In this document: positions 25,512-34,431 of the stretch, piece after piece
Layout of the letters: every line of letters begins with the position of its first letter
Numbering within the stretch: position 1 is the first letter of the stretch
Source: Neoalteromonas arenosi
GTDB lineage: Bacteria; Pseudomonadota; Gammaproteobacteria; Enterobacterales; Alteromonadaceae
NCBI RefSeq assembly: GCF_030362855.1
Contig: NZ_JAUCBP010000006.1
Coordinates: 262,329-326,328 of the forward strand
Direction: 5' to 3'
Length of the DNA: 64,000 bases
Position numbers and translations under genes: made by a program
The notes under the pieces: model-generated
Databases searched by the model: none
Seen by the model: only the letters and a program-made list of their open reading frames with translations
What the model was told of the DNA's origin: nothing

Positions 25512-27614
25512 TTAAAAGTGCCATTGAGCAGTAATTCCAACTTGACGCCCTAAACCAAATTGGTAATAAGGCTCTGGTTGCTCATAACCGAATTCACCAT
25601 CGCGGGGATCATTGCTAAAGCCACCGAACCCACGGACGAAATAATCGCGGTCAAAAATGTTGTTAGCCCACAACTCCAGCGTGACACGGGGTAATTGCCA
25701 AGCGAGAGACGAATGCCACAGCGCGTAGCCCGGCGACACTACGTCGTGGCCATCAGAGAAACGGTGGCGGTCTTTGACGTCAAACTCTACGCGCCACATG
25801 ATTTCGTCAGTTAGATACAAAGTTGAAATCGCATTACCCGTCCATTTAGGCGCTTGCGCTTGGTCTTGCTTAGCAACAACGGAACCGTCAGCGCGCGTAT
25901 ATTGCTCAAACGTTGCATCGAGATATCCCAGATTTACCTGTATTTGCCAACTATCAGATAGTGCCCAGTTGCTCTCAAACTCAAGGCCATAGTTGGTGCC
26001 AACATCGGCATTGGCAATCACATCAATAAAATCAGTGGACCCGTTGTCGCGAAGTAGTGTGTCAAAATCACTGATTTGGGTATTTTCTCGATTCATGTAA
26101 AACGCTGCAACACGAATGCTGCCTTTCTGGTCCCATACTGACTGCTTCACGCCGATCTCATAATTCCAGTTGTATTCTGGCTCAAATAGTCGCGCTTGCT
26201 GCGTAACGCGCTCATCAGGGTTAAAGCCCCCCGTTTTATAACCACGTGAAATACTGGAATACAGCATGCCGTTTGAGATGGGTAAGCTCAAACCTAACTT
26301 ACCACCGACAAGAGTATCAGAGCTGGTTTCAGAAAAGCCCGTGCTGTCCCGATAATCAAGCTTTGAACGCTCTACACGTAAACCGAATTGCAGACTCAAT
26401 TGATTGTCGAACTGTGTGTCAATACGCGTATAAAACGCAGTATTAGATGGTTCATAGCGACTGGTGAAATCGCTCGCAGCAAATGTATACTCACGGCGCA
26501 AATCTTCATCTCGCTGGCGTATAATTCCCCCGACGACCCAATCAAAGTCCCTTCCCAAAAAGCTAAAAGGTTGATTCGATATTGCCCGCAATTCGGCGTT
26601 TAAGGTCGAAACATCACGGAAATAACCGTCAAATGAAGTGTAGCCGTTTGGATGAAAACCAGTGAAGGTCCAATCTTCATCGTAACCATAAGCGAGCTCA
26701 GAATCTGTTGCAGATAAGATCGCTTGCCACTGCAATGTATTATTGTCGGTAGTTAGTTTGACACTGGCTGCATGCGTTTCATTACGGTCGAAACCGGGGT
26801 CATCCGAACGCGTCTGCCGATCGTTATCCAAAGAAAATGCATCATAGCCATTATCGATATCAAAATAACGGTAATTAACTAACAGTGAGGTGTCATCTGA
26901 GATTTCACTCAAGAGCGCCAAGCGCCCCGCACTCTCATTGATGCTGTTGGTATCATCGGCATTTAAGAAGCTATTATAAATATCACCATCACTGCGCTGT
27001 TCAATCCATGAAGCTCGAACGTGCAGATCTCTGTCCAAAGAATGCCCCATAGCAGCGCCCAGCCGCCATGTATCGTCAGTCCCATAGGACATCAATGCTA
27101 TGTTGTCTTGTTCATCACCAGGCATAACACCTTGCATTTTTATTGCACCCGCCAATGCACCAACGCCAAACTCGGTCGCTTGCGGTCCTCGCAACACTTC
27201 GACTTGAGCGATATCAAAGGGGTTTGCCAAGCCAAACAAACCGGTTAGATCGATGTTGTCGAGCTCAAAGCTAACTGATGGGTTTAATGGTTCACTGAAC
27301 TGGCTGCGTTCACCTATACCGCGGATTTGGACAAATCGGCCGCGAGAAGCCCCACTGGCGAAGTTAATGTTTGGAATCGCACCGATTAAAGCATCTAAGT
27401 GCTGTGGTTGACGCTGCATCAGACGCGTTTGGTCTAGTACGGTTGCGCTCGATGCCAACTGCTCGAGTGTGACAGACCTAAAGTCAGCGGTAACGACAAT
27501 CCGCTCTATGGATTCAGTCGTTGTGGAATTGGCGTTGCCCGACTGTTGAGCAATGACTGGGTTGGCAGCAGACGCAATAGAAATAGCGACTAAAGCAAAT
27601 TGTGTTTTATTCAT
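25512..27614 (-). CDS. TonB-dependent receptor for thiamine (inferred)
   Basis: About 700 residues from ATG 27614 (MNKTQFALVAISIASAANPVIAQQ, a signal peptide cut after Ala). The plug contains TVLDQTRLMQRQPQHLDALIG and VLRGPQATEFGVGALAGAIK. The barrel ends in a Phe-terminated strand (VGITAQWHF), as outer-membrane proteins require. The leader holds a TPP riboswitch, so the ligand is probably thiamine or a phosphate ester. It energises uptake through TonB; the TonB2 system at 33-36 kb is the only candidate in the window. It is first in a four-gene operon. The frame opens at 27635, but AGAG precedes 27614. Confidence 0.93.
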   Translation of the reverse strand: MNKTQFALVAISIASAANPVIAQQSGNANSTTTESIERIVVTADFRSVTLEQLASSATVLDQTRLMQRQPQHLDALIGAIPNINFASGASRGRFVQIRGIGERSQFSEPLNPSVSFELDNIDLTGLFGLANPFDIAQVEVLRGPQATEFGVGALAGAIKMQGVMPGDEQDNIALMSYGTDDTWRLGAAMGHSLDRDLHVRASWIEQRSDGDIYNSFLNADDTNSINESAGRLALLSEISDDTSLLVNYRYFDIDNGYDAFSLDNDRQTRSDDPGFDRNETHAASVKLTTDNNTLQWQAILSATDSELAYGYDEDWTFTGFHPNGYTSFDGYFRDVSTLNAELRAISNQPFSFLGRDFDWVVGGIIRQRDEDLRREYTFAASDFTSRYEPSNTAFYTRIDTQFDNQLSLQFGLRVERSKLDYRDSTGFSETSSDTLVGGKLGLSLPISNGMLYSSISRGYKTGGFNPDERVTQQARLFEPEYNWNYEIGVKQSVWDQKGSIRVAAFYMNRENTQISDFDTLLRDNGSTDFIDVIANADVGTNYGLEFESNWALSDSWQIQVNLGYLDATFEQYTRADGSVVAKQDQAQAPKWTGNAISTLYLTDEIMWRVEFDVKDRHRFSDGHDVVSPGYALWHSSLAWQLPRVTLELWANNIFDRDYFVRGFGGFSNDPRDGEFGYEQPEPYYQFGLGRQVGITAQWHF

Positions 27615-27615
27615 A

Positions 27616-27645
27616 GGATCTCTTCGTAAAAACATGAAAAGATCC
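27616..27645 (-). promoter_or_regulatory. Predicted Shine-Dalgarno-sequestering hairpin of the TPP riboswitch
   Basis: On the minus strand GGATCTTTTC (27645-27636) can pair with GAAGAGATCC (27625-27616) over 10 bp with one G-U, burying the AGAG ribosome site two bases before the ATG at 27614. The upstream part CCGGATC (27647-27641) can instead pair with GATCCGG inside the aptamer (27706-27700), freeing the site. This suggests translational control: TPP holds the aptamer and the sequestering hairpin forms. Confidence 0.7.
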
Positions 27646-27679
27646 GGTTTTACGGCAGGTGTTAAAGATTTAGCTTTAC

Positions 27680-27768
27680 CATTCCTACGCCGGTATTATC
27701 CGGATCAGGTATAAGGGTTCCCTCTTGTGAAGATCTCAGCATGGCTTTCGTTGCCAGCACCCCTAGGT
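27680..27768 (-). promoter_or_regulatory. TPP (thiamine pyrophosphate) riboswitch aptamer
   Basis: Read on the minus strand, all core THI-box segments occur in order: GGGGTGC, GCTGAGA, GAACCC, ACCTGATCC, GGATAATACCGGCGTAGG. The P1 stem closes with CCTA / TAGG. It lies in the 5' leader of the TonB receptor operon and turns the operon off when TPP is plentiful. Confidence 0.95.
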
Positions 27769-27926
27769 GTGTCTCATTAAATAACGAGTACGGTGTGGAT
27801 GATAACACTGAGACCGGCACCGTGAAAGTCTACGTATAACAATAAATCATTGATTTTTATTCGACTCTACAGACATTCGCTTCTAGACTTCCCGCTACGT
27901 AATATTGAATTACATGAGGAATATCG

Positions 27927-29075
27927 ATGCGCAACTTTTCATTTCACAACCCCACCATGGTTCAGTTTGGCAAAGGCAGCATTAGTAAATTAACTAAAAT
28001 GTTATCGCCTAAAGATAAGATCCTGATGCTCTATGGAGGCGGAAGTATTAAGCAAAATGGCGTCTATCAACAGGTTTTAGACGCCACTGCTGATCTTGAT
28101 ATTGTCGAGTTTGGTGGAATAGAGGCCAACCCTGAATACAGCACCCTAATGCGGGCGGTTGAGCTTGCACGGGAAGAAAAAATCAGTTTTATCCTCGCTG
28201 TTGGCGGCGGTTCGGTCATTGATGGTTCTAAATTTGTCGCCGCGGCTATCCCTTTTGAAGGCGACGCTTGGAATATATTAAACGGAAGTACAGTTAAAAC
28301 GGCGGTGCCGTTGGGTTGTATATTAACACTACCTGCCACCGGCAGTGAAACGAATACAGCAGCAGTGGTTAACCGCAGTGAGCAAAAACTCAAAAAGGCT
28401 TTCGCAAGCCCCAAAGTTCAGCCACAGTTTGCGATACTTGATCCAGAAGTCACTTATTCACTGCCGACGCGACAGTTGATCAATGGTGTCATTGACCCAT
28501 TTGTTCATGTCATAGAACAATACCTGACCTACCCCATTGGTGCTAGCGTTCAGGACCGATTCGCAGAGTCGATTCTAATTAACCTTATTGAAATCGGTAA
28601 AGACGCTATTGCCGATGTAGATTATGATAAGCGTGCAAATTTAATGTGGAATGCAACTCAAGCGCTCAACGGTTTGATTGGTGCCGGTGTACCACAGGAC
28701 TGGTCAACACATATGATTGGCCATGAGCTGACCGCGGCATATGGACTCGACCACGCAGCGACATTAGCGATTGTATTGCCAAGACTGATGGATGCTAAGC
28801 GCAAGAATAAGCACGCGAAGTTACTCCAGTATGCTGAGCGAGTCTGGAACATTGATACGAGTGATGAAAGTGCTGCAATCGATCAAGTGATTAGTAAAAC
28901 CGAAGACTTTTTCCGTGACTTGGGCATGCGCACAAAACTCAGTGAATATGATATAGGTGAAGAGGCTGCCGATGTAGTCAAACAAGGTTTAATTACCAAT
29001 GGCTATCTCAAGCTCGGCGAGCATCAGGACATTACTCCTGACGACGCCGCCAGAATAATTACTGCGTCGGTTTAG
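27927..29075 (+). CDS. yqhD: Iron-containing alcohol dehydrogenase (YqhD-like)
   Basis: 382 residues (YqhD about 387). The N-terminus MRNFSFHNPTMVQFGKGSI and the NADP-binding AVGGGSVIDGSKFVAAA are typical. The metal site comprises DPFVHVIEQYL (Asp and His) and the His pair in HMIGHELTAAYGLDHAATLAIVLP. It reduces aldehydes to alcohols with NADPH, which protects against reactive aldehydes from lipid peroxidation. It is divergent from the riboswitch operon and probably has its own promoter. Confidence 0.93.
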   Translation: MRNFSFHNPTMVQFGKGSISKLTKMLSPKDKILMLYGGGSIKQNGVYQQVLDATADLDIVEFGGIEANPEYSTLMRAVELAREEKISFILAVGGGSVIDGSKFVAAAIPFEGDAWNILNGSTVKTAVPLGCILTLPATGSETNTAAVVNRSEQKLKKAFASPKVQPQFAILDPEVTYSLPTRQLINGVIDPFVHVIEQYLTYPIGASVQDRFAESILINLIEIGKDAIADVDYDKRANLMWNATQALNGLIGAGVPQDWSTHMIGHELTAAYGLDHAATLAIVLPRLMDAKRKNKHAKLLQYAERVWNIDTSDESAAIDQVISKTEDFFRDLGMRTKLSEYDIGEEAADVVKQGLITNGYLKLGEHQDITPDDAARIITASV

Positions 29076-29101
29076 TCTAGGCCACCCTGCACTAATGCCG
29101 G

Positions 29102-29524
29102 CTACGTAGTCGGCATAAGGTTCAACGTTTTTAACTCGTCAGTCGTTTGCTGCTCTAACGCCGCTTTGGTTTTGCCATGTGCAACTGGATGACGCGTTTC
29201 AGGGTCGACTTGCACGAAGACTATATCATCGGCCAAGCAAATCGTTTTCTTTGTCGCTTTATTCCTCACTAAACAGGTGACTGTAATTGAGGTCCGACCG
29301 ACCGCTTTAGTAGCAAGTCCAAATTCAACAATATCCCCCTGAAGTGCCGGAGATTCAAAGCTAATCTCACCAATGTGTTTGGTTACCAAACAGTTAGTCT
29401 CTAACTGACAGATTGCATAAATCGCGGCTTCCTCGTCTATCCACTCGAGAGCACGACCACCAAACAAAGACCCTGCGTAATTGAGATCACCTGGCATTAC
29501 CAGTCGACGAGATAAAAACCGCAT
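29102..29524 (-). CDS. Acyl-CoA thioesterase (YciA-like hot-dog fold)
   Basis: 140 residues of hot-dog fold: RRLVMPGDLNYAGSLFGGRALEWIDEEAA at the N-terminus, with GG and D/E substrate-site residues, and VGRTSITVTCLVRNKATKKTICLADDIVFVQVD as the long strand pair. It hydrolyses acyl-CoA thioesters in the cytoplasm; chain-length preference is not readable. It is transcribed alone, convergent with yqhD across a 26-bp gap holding an imperfect TGCCG-rich dyad, and divergent from tmcA. Confidence 0.9.
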   Translation of the reverse strand: MRFLSRRLVMPGDLNYAGSLFGGRALEWIDEEAAIYAICQLETNCLVTKHIGEISFESPALQGDIVEFGLATKAVGRTSITVTCLVRNKATKKTICLADDIVFVQVDPETRHPVAHGKTKAALEQQTTDELKTLNLMPTT

Positions 29525-29578
29525 AATTTTTCCTATACAATAGCTAAATCAAAATCTTAGAACTGACACCAAGTATAG

Positions 29579-31564
29579 ATGATTGCCGTAAGTGATGCTG
29601 TTAAACAAATTGACGAGTGGTTAACCCAGCGTTGCCAGTCTGTTAATCATCGTCAGTTACTGATGTTATGTGGTGAAAAAGTATGGCAACAAGCAATTGC
29701 AGAATACACCATAGACAGTTTTCAGCAGTATTATGGTACTGAATTACCTTGTTCTTGGTATGGCGAAAGACTGAGTAATAAAGCCGTGCTTCCCCACCAC
29801 CCCAATCATCTTATAGGACAGCAAACGCTTTTAGTCACCTACAATGCCAGTGAGCGCCTTGCAGCAAAACACTTTCTGGTGCTCGCTGGAACTATCGTTC
29901 ATCAAGGCCTTTTGGTTGTTCTGAGCCCCTCATTGGCCACGTGGCGCCATTCGTTAACTTTTCTCGCCAAGCAATCCTATGGCACACAAACCTCTGGTAG
30001 TGCCTTCGCTACGTATTTGCAAAATATGATTGTCGGTGATTCAAGTGTCGCAATCATAGAACAGCAGAGCGGTGAAATTCGCCTACCATTGGCTCCTGTT
30101 GAACACGTGATGTCTGTGGATACAAATTGCGCTCCATTTGCAACGTCTGAACAACGAGTTGTGGGTACAGCTATGAAAGCGAAACTTGCTGAGGGTGAAA
30201 ACTACATTCTCAGCCTTACTGCAAGAAGAGGTAGAGGTAAAACATGGCTACTTGGCTGGCTGTGTAGCGCAGTACTTGCGGAGGCAGGTCGAGTGGCCGT
30301 TGTATCCTCACGAGCTTCAGCCATCAAACCACTATTTGCTCAAACTGATGCAAGTAAGGCGCAGCAAAACTTAAGGTTTTACCCCCCTGACAGTAGTGAC
30401 TTGAAGGATTCTGATTATGATCTTTTAGTTATTGACGAAGTGGCGAGTATTCCTATTCCACTGCTGCTGACACTTTGTCAGGCGCGTTGCAATTGTATCT
30501 TAAGCACGACTATTGATGGATACGAAGGTACGGGACAAGGTTTCCTTCACAGGCTGCTTCCTGAAATTCAGTCTCGGTACCGACACTATAACGCTTTTCA
30601 GTTAGAGCAACCGTTACGGTGGCACTTAAACGACAGTTTAGAGAACCTATTGACCCGCGTGTTTTGTCTCTCTGCAACGATCAAAATGCCGGAATCCCAA
30701 TTAAACACCAGTGATTTTTACTGCCGCCAAGTTTGCAGTACTGAACTACTAGAGCAACCAGAGCTATTTAGACAGGTCTTTGCGCTCCTTAAACTAGCCC
30801 ACTACCAGACAACCGCTGAGGATCTCATTCGCCTTTTGGATAGCCCTGAACAATTACTGTTTTTGGCATATGTTGAGTCGCAAGTTGTCGGTGTGTTGGT
30901 TATCATTGAAGAAGGCAACTCACAGGTCTCGTCATTACGCGAAGAGATTAGTTCAGGACAAAGACGAGTTGCAGGGCACATGTCATTGCAATTGTGTGCC
31001 TTTAACACCCGAGCGCCTGAATTTTGTGATCTGAAGCTATGGCGAGTTAACCGTATAGCCGTGGCCTCTCCATTTCGTCGTCGAGGTATAGCTTCTGCGC
31101 TATTAGACCTAGCCACCCAGTGCGCACGAGAACACCAACAGATCGATGCAATAACTACACTTTTTGGTAGCCAACCAGAAATTGAGCAATTTTGGCAGCA
31201 ATCGGGGTTCAGCTTCTATTATCGCGGACGTAAAACGAATAAAGCGAGTAACGCTGAAAATGTACTTTATGTTTCCCCTATCAGCCGGACGGGGAAGCAT
31301 TGCTTTAATTTAAATAAAACACTAACCCCCTCACAACACAAAGCCAAAATCCGCGACTACATTGCTGGCTATCGAGCAGCAGGACATTGCCAGCAAAGTT
31401 TTGCATGGTTTGGTAAAAATGCCAATGACATACAAACACAACAAATTATGCAGCGTCTATCCGAAACTTCTAGAAAACTGCGGATCACTGATTTTGCCGA
31501 GTTTGGATTTAAATGCGAATCGCAGATAAAAGAATACTTACGTCGGCTAATTAACGTTACTTGA
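29579..31564 (+). CDS. tmcA: tRNA(Met) cytidine acetyltransferase
   Basis: 661 residues with the three TmcA parts. These are an N-terminal domain (1-180), a RecD-like ATPase with Walker A LTARRGRGKTWLLGWL and Walker B LLVIDEVASIP, and a GNAT domain (about 440-560) with LWRVNRIAVASPFRRRGIASALL as acetyl-CoA site. A helical tail follows. It makes N4-acetylcytidine at the wobble position of elongator tRNA-Met. It is monocistronic with a shared bidirectional terminator 18 bp after its stop. Confidence 0.96.
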   Translation: MIAVSDAVKQIDEWLTQRCQSVNHRQLLMLCGEKVWQQAIAEYTIDSFQQYYGTELPCSWYGERLSNKAVLPHHPNHLIGQQTLLVTYNASERLAAKHFLVLAGTIVHQGLLVVLSPSLATWRHSLTFLAKQSYGTQTSGSAFATYLQNMIVGDSSVAIIEQQSGEIRLPLAPVEHVMSVDTNCAPFATSEQRVVGTAMKAKLAEGENYILSLTARRGRGKTWLLGWLCSAVLAEAGRVAVVSSRASAIKPLFAQTDASKAQQNLRFYPPDSSDLKDSDYDLLVIDEVASIPIPLLLTLCQARCNCILSTTIDGYEGTGQGFLHRLLPEIQSRYRHYNAFQLEQPLRWHLNDSLENLLTRVFCLSATIKMPESQLNTSDFYCRQVCSTELLEQPELFRQVFALLKLAHYQTTAEDLIRLLDSPEQLLFLAYVESQVVGVLVIIEEGNSQVSSLREEISSGQRRVAGHMSLQLCAFNTRAPEFCDLKLWRVNRIAVASPFRRRGIASALLDLATQCAREHQQIDAITTLFGSQPEIEQFWQQSGFSFYYRGRKTNKASNAENVLYVSPISRTGKHCFNLNKTLTPSQHKAKIRDYIAGYRAAGHCQQSFAWFGKNANDIQTQQIMQRLSETSRKLRITDFAEFGFKCESQIKEYLRRLINVT

Positions 31565-31581
31565 CGTGAATTGTAGGTAAA

Positions 31582-31606
31582 AAAAACGCCCCGGTGGGGC
31601 GTTTTT
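31582..31606. terminator. Bidirectional terminator (tmcA / TonB2 operon)
   Basis: Stem ACGCCCC / GGGGCGT with loop GGT, five A before and five T after, so it works for both convergent units: tmcA (+) and the TPR gene ending the TonB2 operon (-). Confidence 0.9.
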
Positions 31607-31607
31607 G

Positions 31608-32876
31608 TTATGACAAATTAATGCCGCGATTTTTCGCTTTCTCTCGAATATAGGGTTCCCATGCAGAAGCATTGCGCCGTACAGAAGCATCTTTCTTCGC
31701 TTCTTTAACATGCACAAATGCTTGACGGAAATTCCCAGCATAGAAGTTAGCTTCCATCAACGAGAAGTGAATACGACCCGCATCTGGCGCACCGCGCTCC
31801 AGGGCATTATTTAACGCAACAACAGCCTCACGATACTTCTCTGCAGTGAGAAGTAGTACGCCTTGCTTGCGATAATGCTCAGGATCCTGGCTCAAGCTTG
31901 CTGCTTGACCATAATAGTTTGCCGCATCTTCATACTCTTTAGCTTGATGCAGAGTATTTGCAAGTGCTGCCAAACTATCCGCGTCGCGCTTAATCAAACC
32001 AGAATCAATGTACTTGCGTTGAATCTGTGCTGACTTAAACGGAATATCGTTGGTTGCATATAATTGCGCTAGCGCTTTTATTTCAGACGTCTTTTCTAAG
32101 AAGCCTTGGTTATATGCAATTTCAAAGATCGACAGTGCGCGCTTGTAATCCTCTACTAACATGTAGAAAAAGCCTAACTGCGTCCACCATTGCTTAGTCT
32201 CAGGAAAAGTCTTAACTAAGGTTTCTGCTACTTCTACCGTTTGCGGGTAAAGTTTACGCTCATAGTACGACGTCAACTTTAACACATGCGGATTTTTATT
32301 AGGCTCGTCATACAATGCGATGGCTTTATCGGCTGGGTCAATCATCTTATCTAATTGACCCATCTCGTAGTACGCTTGAGCTATGCGCGTGTAAACATCA
32401 GGGTCTTGTTTACAGGTCATATCCATCCATTGGTTGTACCAATCGATAGCTTCGCCGTATTTCTTTTCCTGCATACTCAAATCACCTAATAGCTTAAGGG
32501 TTTGAGTGTGCTCCAAATCATTCAAGACTCTAACTTTTACAGCATCCTTGAGATAACCCAAGGCTTTGACGCCTTGACCATCCATTGCTGCCAACAAATT
32601 ACCAATAAAGCGACTAACGTACGCCTTATCGAAATCATCAGACGCATCAATGTCATAAAGAATTGCCAACGCCTCATCCATGAGATCCTGGTTATACGCT
32701 TCAAACGCTTTTTGAACACGTTTACCAGTGCGCTCGCCAACCAATTGCGTTTTACCCTTTTCATATCCGGGGCAAATGATAGGTGCACTACTTTGCGCAC
32801 TCGCATTGGCAGACACTAACAACGAACCTGCAAGCACTGATCCGACTAATGAAAGTTTAAACATTTTCTTCATCAT
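31608..32876 (-). CDS. Periplasmic TPR protein of the TonB2 cluster
   Basis: 422 residues with signal peptide MMKKMFKLSLVGSVLAGSLLVSANASAQ. The mature part is made of tetratricopeptide helical pairs such as KKYGEAIDWYNQWMDMTCKQDPDVYTRIAQAYYEMGQLDKMIDPADKAI and KEYEDAANYYGQAASLSQDPEHYRKQGVLLLTAEKYREAVVALNNALERG. It is the last gene, 2 bp after the tonB stop, and corresponds by position to the TPR gene next to tonB2 in Vibrio. It probably scaffolds the energising complex in the periplasm; that role is inferred. Confidence 0.88.
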   Translation of the reverse strand: MMKKMFKLSLVGSVLAGSLLVSANASAQSSAPIICPGYEKGKTQLVGERTGKRVQKAFEAYNQDLMDEALAILYDIDASDDFDKAYVSRFIGNLLAAMDGQGVKALGYLKDAVKVRVLNDLEHTQTLKLLGDLSMQEKKYGEAIDWYNQWMDMTCKQDPDVYTRIAQAYYEMGQLDKMIDPADKAIALYDEPNKNPHVLKLTSYYERKLYPQTVEVAETLVKTFPETKQWWTQLGFFYMLVEDYKRALSIFEIAYNQGFLEKTSEIKALAQLYATNDIPFKSAQIQRKYIDSGLIKRDADSLAALANTLHQAKEYEDAANYYGQAASLSQDPEHYRKQGVLLLTAEKYREAVVALNNALERGAPDAGRIHFSLMEANFYAGNFRQAFVHVKEAKKDASVRRNASAWEPYIREKAKNRGINLS

Positions 32877-32878
32877 GA

Positions 32879-33490
32879 TTATTGCTCCAGAGTGAAGTCT
32901 AGCTGCACAAACATATTAAACTGCTTCTGCGGCTTACCATCAACGATCTTTGGCTTGTACTTCCACTTAGCCAGCGCTCGGCGTGCTTCACGATCAAACA
33001 AACGCTTCGGTTCGGCTTCAAGAACAACGATGTCCTCAACGCCGCCTACTTCATTGATAGTAAACTGAAGTTTAACCCAACCTTCTTTACCATCACGCGC
33101 AGCTTGTACCGGATACTTTGGATCAATACGTACGATAGGTGTCGCTTCACCATCGCGTGCCATCGCTCCTACGCCGCCAATATCTACACCAACACCGCCT
33201 GTATCAATACCAGGCACAACCAAACTAAAACCGTCAGTATTTGGCTCTTCGGCCTCTGGCTCAGTTTGCTCCAACTTTGGAGGCTCTTGAGGTGGTGGCG
33301 GAGGCGGAGGCGGCTTACGCGTTCTGGTTTGCGTTTCTTCATCAGGTTCCGACATAACGATATCAATAATCGGCGCTTCCGGGACTTCATCCGCTGGACG
33401 CGCCGAGTTTTCAATCAGCTTCGCCATTACCACAAACAACCCGAATGCTATTGCAGCTCCAATCAAGATAGATAGTATAAATCTAGCCAC
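32879..33490 (-). CDS. tonB2: TonB2-type energy transducer
   Basis: 203 residues from GTG 33490, with an ideal GAGGAGG Shine-Dalgarno 6 nt upstream. The exbD stop lies 1 nt before. One N-terminal helix (FILSILIGAAIAFGLFVV) precedes a linker with eight consecutive prolines and acidic repeats. The C-terminal TonB domain reads PKYPVQAARDGKEGWVKLQFTINEVGGVEDI...ALAKWKYKPKIVDGKP. It spans the periplasm and transmits proton-motive force to outer-membrane receptors. The short length is typical of TonB2. The longest frame starts at 33562, inside exbD. Confidence 0.95.
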   Translation of the reverse strand: MARFILSILIGAAIAFGLFVVMAKLIENSARPADEVPEAPIIDIVMSEPDEETQTRTRKPPPPPPPPQEPPKLEQTEPEAEEPNTDGFSLVVPGIDTGGVGVDIGGVGAMARDGEATPIVRIDPKYPVQAARDGKEGWVKLQFTINEVGGVEDIVVLEAEPKRLFDREARRALAKWKYKPKIVDGKPQKQFNMFVQLDFTLEQ

Positions 33491-33491
33491 A

Positions 33492-33893
33492 TTAACCTCC
33501 TCGTGCCGCGACTGATATACGCTCAACGCCGGCGTCTTTAACTTGGTCCATGATTTCGACAATCAAACCATGCTTAGCCTTAACGTCAGCCTGAATAATA
33601 ACGTAATCAGTTGGCTGTTCTGTTAATAAACGCTCGATATTGGCGCGAACAGTATCCACGTCAACTTGGCGCTTATCTAACCAAACATCACCATCTTCGG
33701 TCACCGCAATAAAAATGTTGGCATTCTTATGCAGTACCGCGCGATTGGCGTCTGGCTTGTTTACTTCAATACCGGCTTCTTTAACGAAAACCGTGGTCAC
33801 AATGAAGAAGATAAGCATGATAAACACGATGTCGAGCATCGGTGTCATATCAATCGCAGCTTCCTCTTCTTGCTCTCTAACTTTACGACCCAT
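33492..33893 (-). CDS. exbD2: ExbD-type proton channel subunit
   Basis: 133 residues. MGRKVREQEEEAAIDMTPMLDIVFIMLIFFIVTTVFV carries the conserved membrane aspartate (MLDIVF) that binds protons. The rest is a periplasmic domain ending KHGLIVEIMDQVKDAGVERISVAARGG. It is the second subunit of the TonB energiser and lies between exbB and tonB with tight spacing. Confidence 0.95.
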   Translation of the reverse strand: MGRKVREQEEEAAIDMTPMLDIVFIMLIFFIVTTVFVKEAGIEVNKPDANRAVLHKNANIFIAVTEDGDVWLDKRQVDVDTVRANIERLLTEQPTDYVIIQADVKAKHGLIVEIMDQVKDAGVERISVAARGG

Positions 33894-33905
33894 ATCAATC
33901 TCTCT

Positions 33906-34430
33906 CTAGTGATGCGGCAAGCTATCGACTAAGCCTTCTTTCGCCATCTTAGCTTTAGCCTCTAAACGAGAGCTAACGAATAAACCAGATAACGCCGCAA
34001 CCATACCAGCCATTGTTGGGATTGTTGCCATCGAAATACCAGAAGCCATCAAACGCGCATTACTGGTACCTTGTGTCGCCATAGTTTCAAATACGTTGAT
34101 CATTCCAGTTACAGTACCCAACAATCCTATTAGAGGACACATTGCGACTAAAGTTCGAATAATTAACAATCTTGCATTTAAAGCGTCTGACGCTTGTGAA
34201 ATCCATGCATCACGGATTCTATGCGCATACCAAGACGTAGTATCTTTGCGCGCATCCCAATCAGCAATAATCTTGCTTTTTACTTTTGGAAATACGGCAG
34301 TTAGATACCAGTAGCGCTCAATCATCAAAGCCCACATGAGAAAGAGCGCAGCGGCAACGAAATAAAGTACGTCACCGCCAGTAGCGATAAACTCCCTGAC
34401 CGATTCCCATAATCCAATCAGGTAAAGCAT
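33906..34430 (-). CDS. exbB2: ExbB-type proton channel subunit
   Basis: 174 residues from ATG 34430, 1 nt after the ttpC stop (TAATATG). The longer frame to 34484 lies inside ttpC. Three membrane helices are visible: DVLYFVAAALFLMWALMIERYWY, LLIIRTLVAMCPLIGLLGTVTGMINVF and SGISMATIPTMAGMVAALSGLFV. It forms the pentameric ring around ExbD. It is the small TonB2-style ExbB, used together with TtpC upstream. Confidence 0.95.
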   Translation of the reverse strand: MLYLIGLWESVREFIATGGDVLYFVAAALFLMWALMIERYWYLTAVFPKVKSKIIADWDARKDTTSWYAHRIRDAWISQASDALNARLLIIRTLVAMCPLIGLLGTVTGMINVFETMATQGTSNARLMASGISMATIPTMAGMVAALSGLFVSSRLEAKAKMAKEGLVDSLPHH

Positions 34431-34431
34431 A

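Noticed and set aside
25275..25553. Frames on the + strand across the YkoF-like gene and receptor end
   Set aside because: They are shadows of well-supported minus-strand genes.
29091..29118. Imperfect TGCCGGCTACGTAGTCGGCA dyad between yqhD and the thioesterase gene
   Set aside because: There is no T-run on either strand and it overlaps a coding end; it is mentioned but not called a terminator.
33300..33330. Repetitive GGCGGAGGC stretch
   Set aside because: It encodes the proline run of the TonB linker and is not an independent repeat element.
33104..33475. 123-codon + strand frame opposite tonB
   Set aside because: It is a mirror of the proline-rich and conserved TonB coding sequence; it has low-complexity Arg/Trp runs.
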